Shown one piece after another: positions 53,944-62,431 of a stretch of DNA of 64,000 bases. The notes beneath the pieces are model-generated. The model saw only the letters and a program-made list of their open reading frames with translations. It did no database searches and was not told the DNA's origin. The DNA is from Gammaproteobacteria bacterium (GTDB lineage: Bacteria > Pseudomonadota > Gammaproteobacteria > Pseudomonadales > Azotimanducaceae). Both the position numbers and the translations under genes were made by a program. Where the stretch lies: NCBI GenBank assembly GCA_012960535.1, contig DUBB01000043.1:74497-138496 (forward strand). Reading direction: 5' to 3'. Position 1 is the stretch's first letter. Each line of letters starts with the position of its first letter.

Positions 53944-56003
53944 TGAGCGAATCCGGAATCGAGCAATCAGAAGAAATCACAAGTACACCTTTTGACCCAC
54001 CACAGCCAACGACTCTCAAGCAAGCACGAAAGCTGGGTTTTTTGCCCGTTCTACTGATTCTCGCTTTACTGGTCGCTGCCAGTATCGCCTGGTTTTTATT
54101 TACTGCAAAAGCGGTCGAGTTCTCTATTACACCGGTACCGGAAAAACTGAAAATCACTGATGGTTTTCACTATCAGATCGGCAAACGCTACCTCATGCTG
54201 CCCGGAAAATTCACCCTCCAGGCCCAGTTAAAGGGCTATCAATTGCTACAGGAAACGATCGTTGTTACCACGCATAACGATCAACTGCTCCGTTTCAACC
54301 TGGTTAAGAAACCGGGCCGACTGAATATCTCAACCAGACCCGATGTTGAGACCCGGGTTTTCATCGACCAGGTGTTCAGCGGAACAACGCCATTGCGGGA
54401 AGAGCAGATTGAAGCCGGTTTACACGATATCAGCCTCATCTCTGAGAGATATCTTCGTTATGAGACAGCCATTGACATTGCTGGGAAGGAATTACTGCAG
54501 GAGATACAAGCGACCCTGGAGCCCGCGTGGATCACCCTTCGCGTATCCAGCGAACCGGCAGGTGCCACTATCACGATCGACGGTCAAATGGCGGGTACAA
54601 CGCCAGCACATATTGAAATTCTCGAAGGCAAGAGAGAATTGTCTGTTGAAAAACCAGGATACAAGAAATGGCAGCGGCGCCTGCAGGTCCAACATGATGT
54701 TCCACAAACGCTGGATAAAATTCTACTGACAGAGGCTGACGGCAAGATTACCGTTAACACTATTCCGGCTGATGCAAGTATACGGATAGATAAAAACTAT
54801 CAGGGACAATCACCGATTTCAGTGGAACTTTCACCGGGTAATAACTATACAGTGGTTGCCAATAAAGCCGGCTACAAGGCCGTTCAAAAACAGGTGTGGG
54901 TTGAACCTGAACAGGATATTGAACTGAGTCTGACCCTGGTACCTATCACTGGTAAAATTAAGATAGTAGCACTGCCAATTGATAGTGAACTCTGGATAGA
55001 TGGCGCGTTAATGGGCTCTGCAAACCAGGAAGTCAGGCTGAGCGCGACGCGGCATGAACTGGAAGTACGAAAACCAGGATTTGCAACCTACAGGAAATCG
55101 ATAACGCCTCAACCTAAGTTAGATCAGCAGTTGATGGTAACGCTGAAAACTCAGGCTGAAGCCAAAATTGACGCTATACCCCAGGTAGTTAACAGTTCTG
55201 TCGGCGATCAGCTCAATTTAGTACTGCCAGGAGATCTCACGCTGGGAGCGCAACGTCGAGATCGCGGCAGGCGATCCAATGAAATTCTCAGGCAAGTAAC
55301 ACTGACCAGAGCCTACTACCTTGGCAGCAAGGAAGTAACCAATCGTCAATACAAACAGTTCTCACCCGGACATGACCCTGGATTTTTTGGTCGTTCCCTA
55401 CTGGGAGAAGACGATCGACCTGTTGTAAATATAGCCTGGGCAGAAGCGGTCCGCTATTGTAACTGGCTCAGTCAGAAAGATGGCCGCCCTGTCGCTTATA
55501 CCATGGAGTCAGAAGCCTGGCGATTAATCAGTCCCGGCACAACGGGTTATCGCCTGCCCACAGAGGCCGAATGGGCCTATGCCAGCCGTTTTGCGCAGGA
55601 CCAGACACCCGGCCGCTTTCCCTGGGGAGACAGCCTGCCCCCCCCTGAAAATTTCGGCAATTTTGCGGACGAAAGCGCAACAGGGATGGTGCCTTATATC
55701 ATTAAAGGGTATAACGATTCATTCAGGGGCCCCGCGCCTTCAGGAACCTTCCCGGCCAACAACCTGGGTCTCTACGATCTGGCTGGTAATGTTTCAGAAT
55801 GGGTTAATGATCGATATAGTGTTGAACTTTCCAAAGACCTCGAGCTAGATAGACGAGGTCCTGAATCAGGAGAATATTTTGTGATCCGAGGATCTAATTT
55901 TTCCCAAGGCCGGTTCAGTGAACTACGCTGGACCTATCGTGATTATGGTGCGGACGCCAGGCAGGATGTCGGTTTCAGAATCGCCCGGGATGTCGCAGAA
56001 TGA
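53943..56003 (+). CDS. Membrane protein with four PEGA domains and a Cys-less FGE/SUMF domain
   Basis: 686 residues. Membrane helix ~31-54, then four PEGA-type repeats at ~125-170, 196-245, 267-315 and 337-385 (e.g. SEPAGATITIDGQMAGTTPA), and an FGE/SUMF-type domain at ~430-683 (YYLGSKEVTNRQYKQF, YRLPTEAEWAYA, LGLYDLAGNVSEWVNDR, FVIRGSNFSQGRFSELR). The two Cys that bind copper in formylglycine-generating enzyme are absent: RGSNFSQGRFSELRWTYRD has none. So the domain is probably a binding module, as in many PvdO/EgtB-like or structural relatives. It probably faces the periplasm. Overlaps the next gene by four bases. Confidence 0.82.
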   Translation: MSESGIEQSEEITSTPFDPPQPTTLKQARKLGFLPVLLILALLVAASIAWFLFTAKAVEFSITPVPEKLKITDGFHYQIGKRYLMLPGKFTLQAQLKGYQLLQETIVVTTHNDQLLRFNLVKKPGRLNISTRPDVETRVFIDQVFSGTTPLREEQIEAGLHDISLISERYLRYETAIDIAGKELLQEIQATLEPAWITLRVSSEPAGATITIDGQMAGTTPAHIEILEGKRELSVEKPGYKKWQRRLQVQHDVPQTLDKILLTEADGKITVNTIPADASIRIDKNYQGQSPISVELSPGNNYTVVANKAGYKAVQKQVWVEPEQDIELSLTLVPITGKIKIVALPIDSELWIDGALMGSANQEVRLSATRHELEVRKPGFATYRKSITPQPKLDQQLMVTLKTQAEAKIDAIPQVVNSSVGDQLNLVLPGDLTLGAQRRDRGRRSNEILRQVTLTRAYYLGSKEVTNRQYKQFSPGHDPGFFGRSLLGEDDRPVVNIAWAEAVRYCNWLSQKDGRPVAYTMESEAWRLISPGTTGYRLPTEAEWAYASRFAQDQTPGRFPWGDSLPPPENFGNFADESATGMVPYIIKGYNDSFRGPAPSGTFPANNLGLYDLAGNVSEWVNDRYSVELSKDLELDRRGPESGEYFVIRGSNFSQGRFSELRWTYRDYGADARQDVGFRIARDVAE

Positions 56004-56311
56004 AACGCGCCCTGCTGGTTTCTTGGCTCATCGCCCTCGGATCATTGTCATCTCAGGCGGCCACATCTGTTCAGTCTGCCTCAACCCTGTCGGAACCGAA
56101 CCCGGACAATACCCAGGGAGTCATCGAACCGTCTCCCGAGGCAACGCTTGCAGTCGATAAAAGCCCTTCAGATCAGGCCATCGAGCCAGCAACCGAAATC
56201 CCCGATAGCAGCGAACTAAAAAAACGAGACCTGGGAGATGCCTTCAAAATCTTCAGGCCAAGCGAAGCTATCAGTGCCGACAACGCCGTACCTTTCCCCA
56301 TCGATATATAG
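56000..56311 (+). CDS. Small exported acidic protein
   Basis: 103 residues. Signal peptide, first ~20 residues (LIALGSLSSQA). The mature part is short and of low complexity, rich in Pro, Ser, Asp and Glu, without cysteine, ending DAFKIFRPSEAISADNAVPF. It has no recognisable domain. Position inside the operon, coupled by ATGA overlap to the PEGA/SUMF gene, suggests a role as a small periplasmic partner or linker in the complex. Confidence 0.6.
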   Translation: MKRALLVSWLIALGSLSSQAATSVQSASTLSEPNPDNTQGVIEPSPEATLAVDKSPSDQAIEPATEIPDSSELKKRDLGDAFKIFRPSEAISADNAVPFPIDI

Positions 56312-56336
56312 TGTAACCAGCCAGGAACCCGCATCA

Positions 56337-57131
56337 ATGAAAAAGCAATTACCCCTTGAATTCTTATATCAAATATTTTCGCTCATTATCGCGGTCCTGC
56401 TGGTCCATGCAATTTATGTTTCTATAGTCCGTCCTAACGCCAGTGCCGTTCTGGAGCAACAGGCTCTCCTCATCAACCAGGATCCGGACTATGTTCCGGA
56501 AAGAAACAGTTATGTGATTATTCAGGATATGGAACAGGAAGCCTGTTTCATCCTCATGCTTTGGGTCATCTCACTGATGGGATTGAAAAGCGTGCAGGTA
56601 TTGAGAGAAAAACGGATGATGGATCTGGAGCTCATACCTCGCAACCAGGGCACTAGTATCCTCCCCCAGGATTCCCGGGAATATGCCCGACCCATCGAGG
56701 CACTCAGCCAGCAGGACCAAGCTCTATTACTACCCAGAACCCTGTTAACAGCACTCCATCGCTTCCGCTCCACTGCCAATATTCAGGATGTATCAAACGC
56801 TATCAGGTCTATCTGTGAATCTGAATCGGAAAGGCTAGATTCTGAACTTTCCATGGTCCGTTACATTGCATGGGCCATTCCATCGATCGGCTTCCTGGGT
56901 ACTGTAAGGGGCATTGGCCAGGCGCTGGGACAGGCCCATCAGGCTGTTCAAGGGGATATTGCCGGTGTCACCCAAAGCCTGGGCGTAGCATTCAACTCAA
57001 CTTTTGTTGCCCTGCTCATCAGTATTCTAATCATGTTCCTGATGCATCAATTACAATTAGCCCAGGAGCGATCCGTTCTCAAAGCCGAGAATTACTGCGA
57101 CGACCGATTGATACGATACCTTCAGGTTTAA
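56337..57131 (+). CDS. MotA/TolQ/ExbB-family channel protein
   Basis: 264 residues from the ATG at 56337 (the open frame runs back to 56238 over the previous gene). Membrane segments at ~10-30, ~69-88, ~174-195 and ~216-236. The last two match the MotA/TolQ/ExbB core: IPSIGFLGTVRGIGQALGQA and GVAFNSTFVALLISILIMFL, where the Thr in the final helix is at the place of the conserved polar residue of the ion channel. A cytoplasmic region ~90-170 separates helix 2 from helix 3, as in TolQ/ExbB. It would supply proton- or sodium-driven force to partners with a short N-terminal helix carrying Asp; the two vWA genes are the obvious candidates. Confidence 0.8.
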   Translation: MKKQLPLEFLYQIFSLIIAVLLVHAIYVSIVRPNASAVLEQQALLINQDPDYVPERNSYVIIQDMEQEACFILMLWVISLMGLKSVQVLREKRMMDLELIPRNQGTSILPQDSREYARPIEALSQQDQALLLPRTLLTALHRFRSTANIQDVSNAIRSICESESERLDSELSMVRYIAWAIPSIGFLGTVRGIGQALGQAHQAVQGDIAGVTQSLGVAFNSTFVALLISILIMFLMHQLQLAQERSVLKAENYCDDRLIRYLQV

Positions 57132-57140
57132 GGAGATACC

Positions 57141-58442
57141 ATGAGTCTGGCTTTAATTGAATTAAACGATGCGGAAATCACCGTCTCAATTGACGGCGAC
57201 CTGGTCAGTCGCCATCCAGGAACTGCGGTGATACTGCCCCAAAACCTGATAACCGGGCAACAGGCACATAAGCTAGCGCGACTACAACCCCGACTTCGGA
57301 AGAATCGATTCTGGGACCAGCTTTCCACCGAACCCATGCCCGATGCGACCGCTCTGATACGCCATCATGCGGACCTTGCCTTCAAACAGTTAGAGGCGCT
57401 CTGGAACGAAGTAAGCCATCGTGCAGATGGGATTATCATTGCTTTACCTTCCAGTTTCTCAAAAGACGACCTTGGTTTAATTCTAGGCATGTGCCAGGCA
57501 GGGCAGATTCCGGTCCGTTCAATGGTTGACCTGGCCTTGTTGACCGCCAGTTCTGTACCCATTCATAACACAGCTTTTTATCTGGATATTTCCCTGCACC
57601 GGACGGTTCTCACGGAAATCAGAGCCGGCGTTGCGCTTACCAGAGGCGAGTCTCATGCCTTGAGTGACTCCGGTCTATTCCGAATTATGGAACGCTGTGC
57701 TAATGCCCTGGCAGATCAGTTCATTCAAACCAACCGTTTTGACCCTCTGCACGAGGCCAATACAGAGCAGGTTTTATTTGATCAGCTAGAGGGCTGGCTG
57801 AATGACCCTGATCGGAATACGGAACAACTCATCAGCGTTCAAATGCAGCAAACCAGCTATTCCTGCACCGCCACACTGGAACAACTCAGCACAGCCTGCA
57901 GTGACCTCTATCCAACTTTGATTCAAGGTATCAGAAACCTGAGCCAGGGTAACAATCAGCTGCTGGTAAGCCACCGCATGATGAGAGTGCCCGGTCTGGC
58001 AGCATCTCTGGCACTGCTCCCTGATACAGAGATTATCTACCTGGACGAAACGGCATCCCGCTCGAGTTTTGTAGCCATCGAAGAAGAAATTTTCAGAGAC
58101 CAGGATAAAGTTAGCTTTGTAACCACGCTACCCGTACAACGTCGACAGATAAAGCGGCCTGAGGGTGCAGATGCAGCGCCGGGGGACAAGTCAGACCAAG
58201 CGACTCATATGCTTTCCGGGCATGTTGCATACTCTCTTGTCAAAAGCCTACCGCAATTAAAGAAATTACTGGGAACCCAGATCAACCTGGAGGTCACGGA
58301 TCAAGGTGATGCCCGACTGACTCCTGTCCAAGGCACTGCAGTAAGGCTAAACAAGCAACCACTTATTACATCCAGTATTTTAAACGCAGGAGACATTGTC
58401 GAGACGAACGGTCAAACCTATATATTGATCACGGCGCGATAA
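57141..58442 (+). CDS. Actin/Hsp70-fold-like ATPase domain protein
   Basis: 433 residues. AAGGAGAT precedes the ATG. SLALIELNDAEITVSIDGD resembles the first phosphate loop, IIALPSSFSKDDLGLILGMC then PVRSMVDLALLTAS resembles the 'P-x-x-a-a' connect region, and AFYLDISLHRTVLTEIRAG resembles the second phosphate loop (Asp149), all in the order of the actin/Hsp70/FtsA superfamily. Similarity is low and the glycines of the phosphate loops are mostly lost, so ATP binding is unproved. C-terminal ~375-433 is beta-rich (INLEVTDQGDARLTPVQGT), perhaps FHA-like. It sits between the channel gene and the vWA genes and is probably cytoplasmic. Confidence 0.55.
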   Translation: MSLALIELNDAEITVSIDGDLVSRHPGTAVILPQNLITGQQAHKLARLQPRLRKNRFWDQLSTEPMPDATALIRHHADLAFKQLEALWNEVSHRADGIIIALPSSFSKDDLGLILGMCQAGQIPVRSMVDLALLTASSVPIHNTAFYLDISLHRTVLTEIRAGVALTRGESHALSDSGLFRIMERCANALADQFIQTNRFDPLHEANTEQVLFDQLEGWLNDPDRNTEQLISVQMQQTSYSCTATLEQLSTACSDLYPTLIQGIRNLSQGNNQLLVSHRMMRVPGLAASLALLPDTEIIYLDETASRSSFVAIEEEIFRDQDKVSFVTTLPVQRRQIKRPEGADAAPGDKSDQATHMLSGHVAYSLVKSLPQLKKLLGTQINLEVTDQGDARLTPVQGTAVRLNKQPLITSSILNAGDIVETNGQTYILITAR

Positions 58443-58448
58443 CAACCA

Positions 58449-59543
58449 ATGGCTAAACGCAGAGAGTTCAATGTTTTCAGCCTGGCTTTCCTGGATATCA
58501 TGTCGTGTGGCTTTGGCGCCGTAATCCTTATATATATCATTATCAATCATGGTACAGAAAACACCTCGCAGGAACTCAACATCACCCTGCTGGCACAGGT
58601 CAAGCTGATTGAGGAACGCGTCGAAAATGAGCAACAGGACCTGATTGTTCTCAGGAACACACTGGCCGAAGTGGATGAGACGATTGTTACCACCGCTAAC
58701 GATATCATCGAACTGCTTGAAATGATTCGAGAACTGGAAACCTTGATAGCCCAGGCATCAGCCGATCAATCAATCAGTAACGAAAGCATCGAAGAACTAA
58801 AAACGGAATTGAAACGTCTGGAACAGGAGGCGATGAACCTGAAAGGTAGTGTTGCCGGTAATGAACAAAGTGGCAGCGCGCTGAGATCAGTTGTTGGCCA
58901 GGGTGACCGACAGTACTTAACGGGCCTGAAAATTGGCGGCCAGCGTATCCTCATCCTACTGGATGCCTCGGCCAGCATGCTAGATGAAACCATTGTTAAT
59001 ATTATCCGCCGTCGAAACCTGCCCACCGAACAACAGTTGGCTTCAGAAAAATGGCAGCGAGCCATTCGAACTGTGGAATGGATTACTGCCAATATGCCAC
59101 AGGATGCCCAATTCCAGGTCATCACTTTTAATACCCAAAGCCAGTCGGCGATACCCAATAGCGCCTCAAAATGGCTTGCAGCCAACAACCCTGAACTTCT
59201 CAACAGCAGCATTGAAGGCATAAAATCGATCGTTCCAGCCGGTGGCACGAGCCTGCACGCTGCCTTTACAGCTGCCAGAACTCTTTCTCCGGAACCCGAT
59301 AATATTTTCCTGATTGTCGATGGACTGCCAACCCAGGGAAAAGAAAAACCTCGAGGTTCGGTGGCCAGCAGTCGGGATCGCCTGGCAAACTTCAGTAGCG
59401 CCATTGAAGGCCTGCCCAACCTCAGCCCTATTAATATCATTCTCTTTCCAATGGAAGGTGATCCGGTCGCTGCACCCTCTTACTGGCGACTGGCCCAGAT
59501 GACTGGCGGTTCCTTCCTGGCACCCTCACGGGACTGGCCATGA
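58449..59543 (+). CDS. Membrane-anchored vWA protein with TolR-like helix (1)
   Basis: 364 residues. One N-terminal membrane helix, ~9-31, with Asp16 in FLDIMSCGFGAVIL. A coiled coil follows (~45-130, e.g. ELLEMIRELETLI, ELKTELKRLEQEA). The vWA domain has the MIDAS motif DASASM (Asp172, Ser174, Ser176), with GGTSLHAAFTAA and LIVDGLPT supplying the other metal contacts. The topology is N-in with vWA in the periplasm if the helix inserts like TolR/ExbD. No signal cleavage expected. It lies six bases after the actin-like gene and overlaps the next vWA gene by four bases. Confidence 0.82.
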   Translation: MAKRREFNVFSLAFLDIMSCGFGAVILIYIIINHGTENTSQELNITLLAQVKLIEERVENEQQDLIVLRNTLAEVDETIVTTANDIIELLEMIRELETLIAQASADQSISNESIEELKTELKRLEQEAMNLKGSVAGNEQSGSALRSVVGQGDRQYLTGLKIGGQRILILLDASASMLDETIVNIIRRRNLPTEQQLASEKWQRAIRTVEWITANMPQDAQFQVITFNTQSQSAIPNSASKWLAANNPELLNSSIEGIKSIVPAGGTSLHAAFTAARTLSPEPDNIFLIVDGLPTQGKEKPRGSVASSRDRLANFSSAIEGLPNLSPINIILFPMEGDPVAAPSYWRLAQMTGGSFLAPSRDWP

Positions 59544-60544
59544 AACGAAAGCAACGGAATATAGAAGGCATCAGCCTTTCCTTTCTTGATGTCATCAGCT
59601 GTGGCTTTGGCGCACTCATTCTGTTGCTGGTGTTAACTAAAGTCTTTGAGCCAGTCACCCTTGAGAAAACCGCAGAGGACCTCGCCGGGTACCTGCTTGA
59701 ACTGCAACAAACCCTTGAACAGATTCAGGGTGAAACCAGAAACCTGAACCGGGATGCCATCCGTAAGAAGGACCTGCAGACGTCTGAAATTCTGCGCCTG
59801 ACCACGTTAAAAAAAGACTACTCGGAGCTTAAGACTACCCTCGATGCTGAAACCAATCAGAGCAAAATCAGTAATACCATAGAAAGCCAATTAGCACAGG
59901 CAAAGCAAAATCTGACCCAGGAAATGCAACGACTACTTAAGGAATATCAAAAGAGCAACGAGAATAATGCTGTTGGCGGTATTCCTGTGGACAGCGAATA
60001 CATTATTTTTATCATTGATACGTCAGGTAGTATGTTCAATTACGCCTGGCCCCTGGTGCTTCAAAAAGTATCCGAGACCCTGCAGGTTTATCCCCAGCTG
60101 AAAGGCATCCAGGTGATGAATGATATGGGTAACTACATGTTCTCCCAATATGCCAATGCGTGGATCCCAGATACCCCGTCCAGAAGGAATGCCATACTGG
60201 ATCGATTACAAAGCTGGAATGTATTCAGCAATTCAAGCCCGGTAGAAGGCATTACCAAGGCCATATCCACTTTCTATCGACCCGGTCGTAAAATTTCACT
60301 GTATGTGTTTGGTGATGAATTCAGCGGTAGATCCATCCAGCAGGTGGTCGAAATTATTGAACGAATCAATCGCCGAGATGAAAAAGGTAAAAGGCTGGTT
60401 CGAATTCATGGCGTGGGATTCCCAGTCCAATTTGCCAACCCGGCACAATATCAGGAAACAGGGATCAAATTTGCCATCCTGATGCGCGAACTCTGCGCCA
60501 GACATGATGGTACTTTTGTTGCCCTGAATGACTTTCGCTATTGA
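59540..60544 (+). CDS. Membrane-anchored vWA protein with TolR-like helix (2)
   Basis: 334 residues. Paralogue in architecture of the preceding gene: N-terminal helix ~11-34 with FLDVISCGFGALIL (Asp17), a coiled coil ~45-140 (YLLELQQTLEQIQGETRNLN, QLAQAKQNLTQEMQRLL), then a vWA domain with a full MIDAS DTSGSM (Asp160, Ser162, Ser164). SCGFGA is identical in the two. Outside the N-terminal helix and the MIDAS they differ, so this is an old duplication, and they may form a heterodimer as ExbD or TolR dimerise. Last gene of the operon; converges on the DUF4139-like gene 94 bases on. Confidence 0.82.
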   Translation: MKRKQRNIEGISLSFLDVISCGFGALILLLVLTKVFEPVTLEKTAEDLAGYLLELQQTLEQIQGETRNLNRDAIRKKDLQTSEILRLTTLKKDYSELKTTLDAETNQSKISNTIESQLAQAKQNLTQEMQRLLKEYQKSNENNAVGGIPVDSEYIIFIIDTSGSMFNYAWPLVLQKVSETLQVYPQLKGIQVMNDMGNYMFSQYANAWIPDTPSRRNAILDRLQSWNVFSNSSPVEGITKAISTFYRPGRKISLYVFGDEFSGRSIQQVVEIIERINRRDEKGKRLVRIHGVGFPVQFANPAQYQETGIKFAILMRELCARHDGTFVALNDFRY

Positions 60545-60638
60545 TGCTCTGCTATCACAAGACAACCACGACGGTCATGGACTAATGCGTTACGGTGGAT
60601 TGGGTGATTGCCTGATCCAGGCCACTTGATATAGCGTA

Positions 60639-62057
60639 TTACCTTCGCGCCCTGACCTTATAGACCAGCTGATACTGCTTGCCAGCCTGAATGGTAAGCA
60701 GGTAGTTTAAGTTAAGATCATCGGAAGCTTCACTGGGCATACTTTCTTCGAGCAATTCCCAATCTCCAGCAAGCTGTTCCTGAACCTCTACCTGCACGGC
60801 TTTATGACTGGCATTATGAAACACCAGCGTGTTTTCTACTATAACGACCCTGTCGCTAATCCGCCGAAAATCCGTCTGCCAGCGTTTCGCGGTCACATCA
60901 AAAGCACGACCTACGGTCAGTTCTGCAGGAACATCTTCTGGAATTGAGGCGAGCCAATCCTCCCCCATGAAACGAATAGCACCTTGATCATCCCGATAAT
61001 AGATTCGGGCTATTCCTCCTGGAATTGGTTCAACTGAGTCACCTACAGGTTGATGCTCGGTATTATTCAATCGAAGTAAGGTATTCACAGGTTGCCTGAC
61101 AGGCTGCTGTGGATTGTTATACAGGGACACATTCGATCTCAATTGGTATACCAATTCTGACGGCAGCACACGTTGACCGATTAGAGGTAATCGCAGCGTC
61201 CCCTTACGGCGGATTCTGGCGGGTCTGTTATATTGATACTCATGATAAATCTTCAGACTCCGGTGCTCAGCGGACCCATCAGAACTCAGCCTATTCATGC
61301 TCGACTCCGCCATTACTGAACGCAGATTGCTTCCTGGCCCGGGTGAATTTGCCCTATTGAGGTCCCCGGCAACCAACGATAACGAATCCAATTTATATTC
61401 TTGGTCGGTTAGATTGACAATATCAGCCCAGGTCTTCAACGCAATGCTCGACTCGTCAAAATCCAGAACAAGATTGTGGTTGGCACTCCATGACAATCCA
61501 GCGGCCATGTAACTCACATCAATTGCGCGAGATTCAGAAAAATCTCCCTCTACCTGCCAGTACAGCGTTGGTGTGACAACAAAATCCTGCTTGGCAAATA
61601 CCAATGTGCCCGGTGGCGTCAGTATCAAGGTCCCATCCACTTCCAGCAAGTCTGGATCCAATGAAAGTAGTCGCCCCGACAGCAGTGGTCCAAGCGGGTG
61701 ATCACCCTCTATCTGATACTCAACTTCCTGACCCAGTAAAGCACTCTGCCAGGATTTCCTGTTTAACAGATCATTTTGATAACGAAGTTCTCTGACCGAG
61801 GTTTCTCCGGAATTATCGCTGAGCATTATGCTGTTGGCATCAATACTGGCAGGGACCTCTAAAGTCAGCTGCAAATTAGTTTCAGCCCGGACAGGTAACT
61901 GAAAGCGGGTTCGCACCTGGCCCAGATCGGCGTACAAAGTCAGATGCTGTCTATTCGTAACCGCCTCAAGAGGCAGTAGAAAATAGTCGGCAATCAAAGA
62001 TAACGGGGAAAGTCCTAACGCGAGGACTAAGCAGATCCGGCAAAAACGGTTTTCCAT
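60639..62057 (-). CDS. Exported DUF4139-like beta-rich protein
   Basis: 472 residues. Signal peptide, first ~23 residues (LALGLSPLSLIA). The rest is beta-rich. LYWQVEGDFSESRAIDVSYM and AAGLSWSANHNLVLD, then NLTDQEYKLDSLSLVAGDLN resemble the DUF4139 core (the phrase 'aYla.glsW.a.Y.l.ld', followed by 'n.sg.dw.na.l.l..g'). The N-terminal partner domain DUF4140 is not clear. Function unknown; such proteins are usually secreted and occasionally noted with mucoidy. It is convergent with the vWA operon and may or may not take part in it. Confidence 0.6.
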   Translation of the reverse strand: MENRFCRICLVLALGLSPLSLIADYFLLPLEAVTNRQHLTLYADLGQVRTRFQLPVRAETNLQLTLEVPASIDANSIMLSDNSGETSVRELRYQNDLLNRKSWQSALLGQEVEYQIEGDHPLGPLLSGRLLSLDPDLLEVDGTLILTPPGTLVFAKQDFVVTPTLYWQVEGDFSESRAIDVSYMAAGLSWSANHNLVLDFDESSIALKTWADIVNLTDQEYKLDSLSLVAGDLNRANSPGPGSNLRSVMAESSMNRLSSDGSAEHRSLKIYHEYQYNRPARIRRKGTLRLPLIGQRVLPSELVYQLRSNVSLYNNPQQPVRQPVNTLLRLNNTEHQPVGDSVEPIPGGIARIYYRDDQGAIRFMGEDWLASIPEDVPAELTVGRAFDVTAKRWQTDFRRISDRVVIVENTLVFHNASHKAVQVEVQEQLAGDWELLEESMPSEASDDLNLNYLLTIQAGKQYQLVYKVRARR

Positions 62058-62431
62058 GTTTTACTTCCCTGGTACGATAGCAGCCTGAAGTGACTCCTAT
62101 TTCTAGCTATTTTTAGCTATCCCTATCCCTATGCTAACTCTCTACAATAGGTTCTTGCACTAGAAATAGCCGCAAATCTACTTGTAGAATCGATCACACT
62201 ATCTGCGTCTGGGTGCCAGTTAATTCTGAATTACCGTCCATCTGATCACAATGGAGATCCAAGATTCCAGAAACCTTAGCGCGATCAACTGCCGTCAACC
62301 CAGCTAGTATAACCATACCGATGGTTGCAATTTATTTTGATCGAGGGGTACATTAACAATATGAAATACCTGCTGGCATCGATTCATAGTTAATTCAGTG
62401 GACTTATACAGGTTAATGAAGGAGGTAATTA
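62058..62431. other. Intergenic region without a gene
   Basis: 374 bases between the divergent DUF4139-like and VOC genes. It has small direct repeats (TAGCTATTTCTAGCTATTT-like, near 62095-62125) and an AGGAGG ribosome site at about 62420-62425 before the VOC ATG. Short frames here encode only a few residues. I cannot place a promoter pair with confidence. Confidence 0.5.

Noticed and set aside
58766..59440. 224-codon minus-strand frame inside the first vWA gene.
   Set aside because: It is the antisense of a well-supported vWA domain and reads as Arg/Ser/Leu-rich noise.
48896..60544. The operon as a Zorya-type anti-phage system.
   Set aside because: It has a channel-type protein but no ZorB-like OmpA domain, helicase or nuclease; its other genes point to the envelope.
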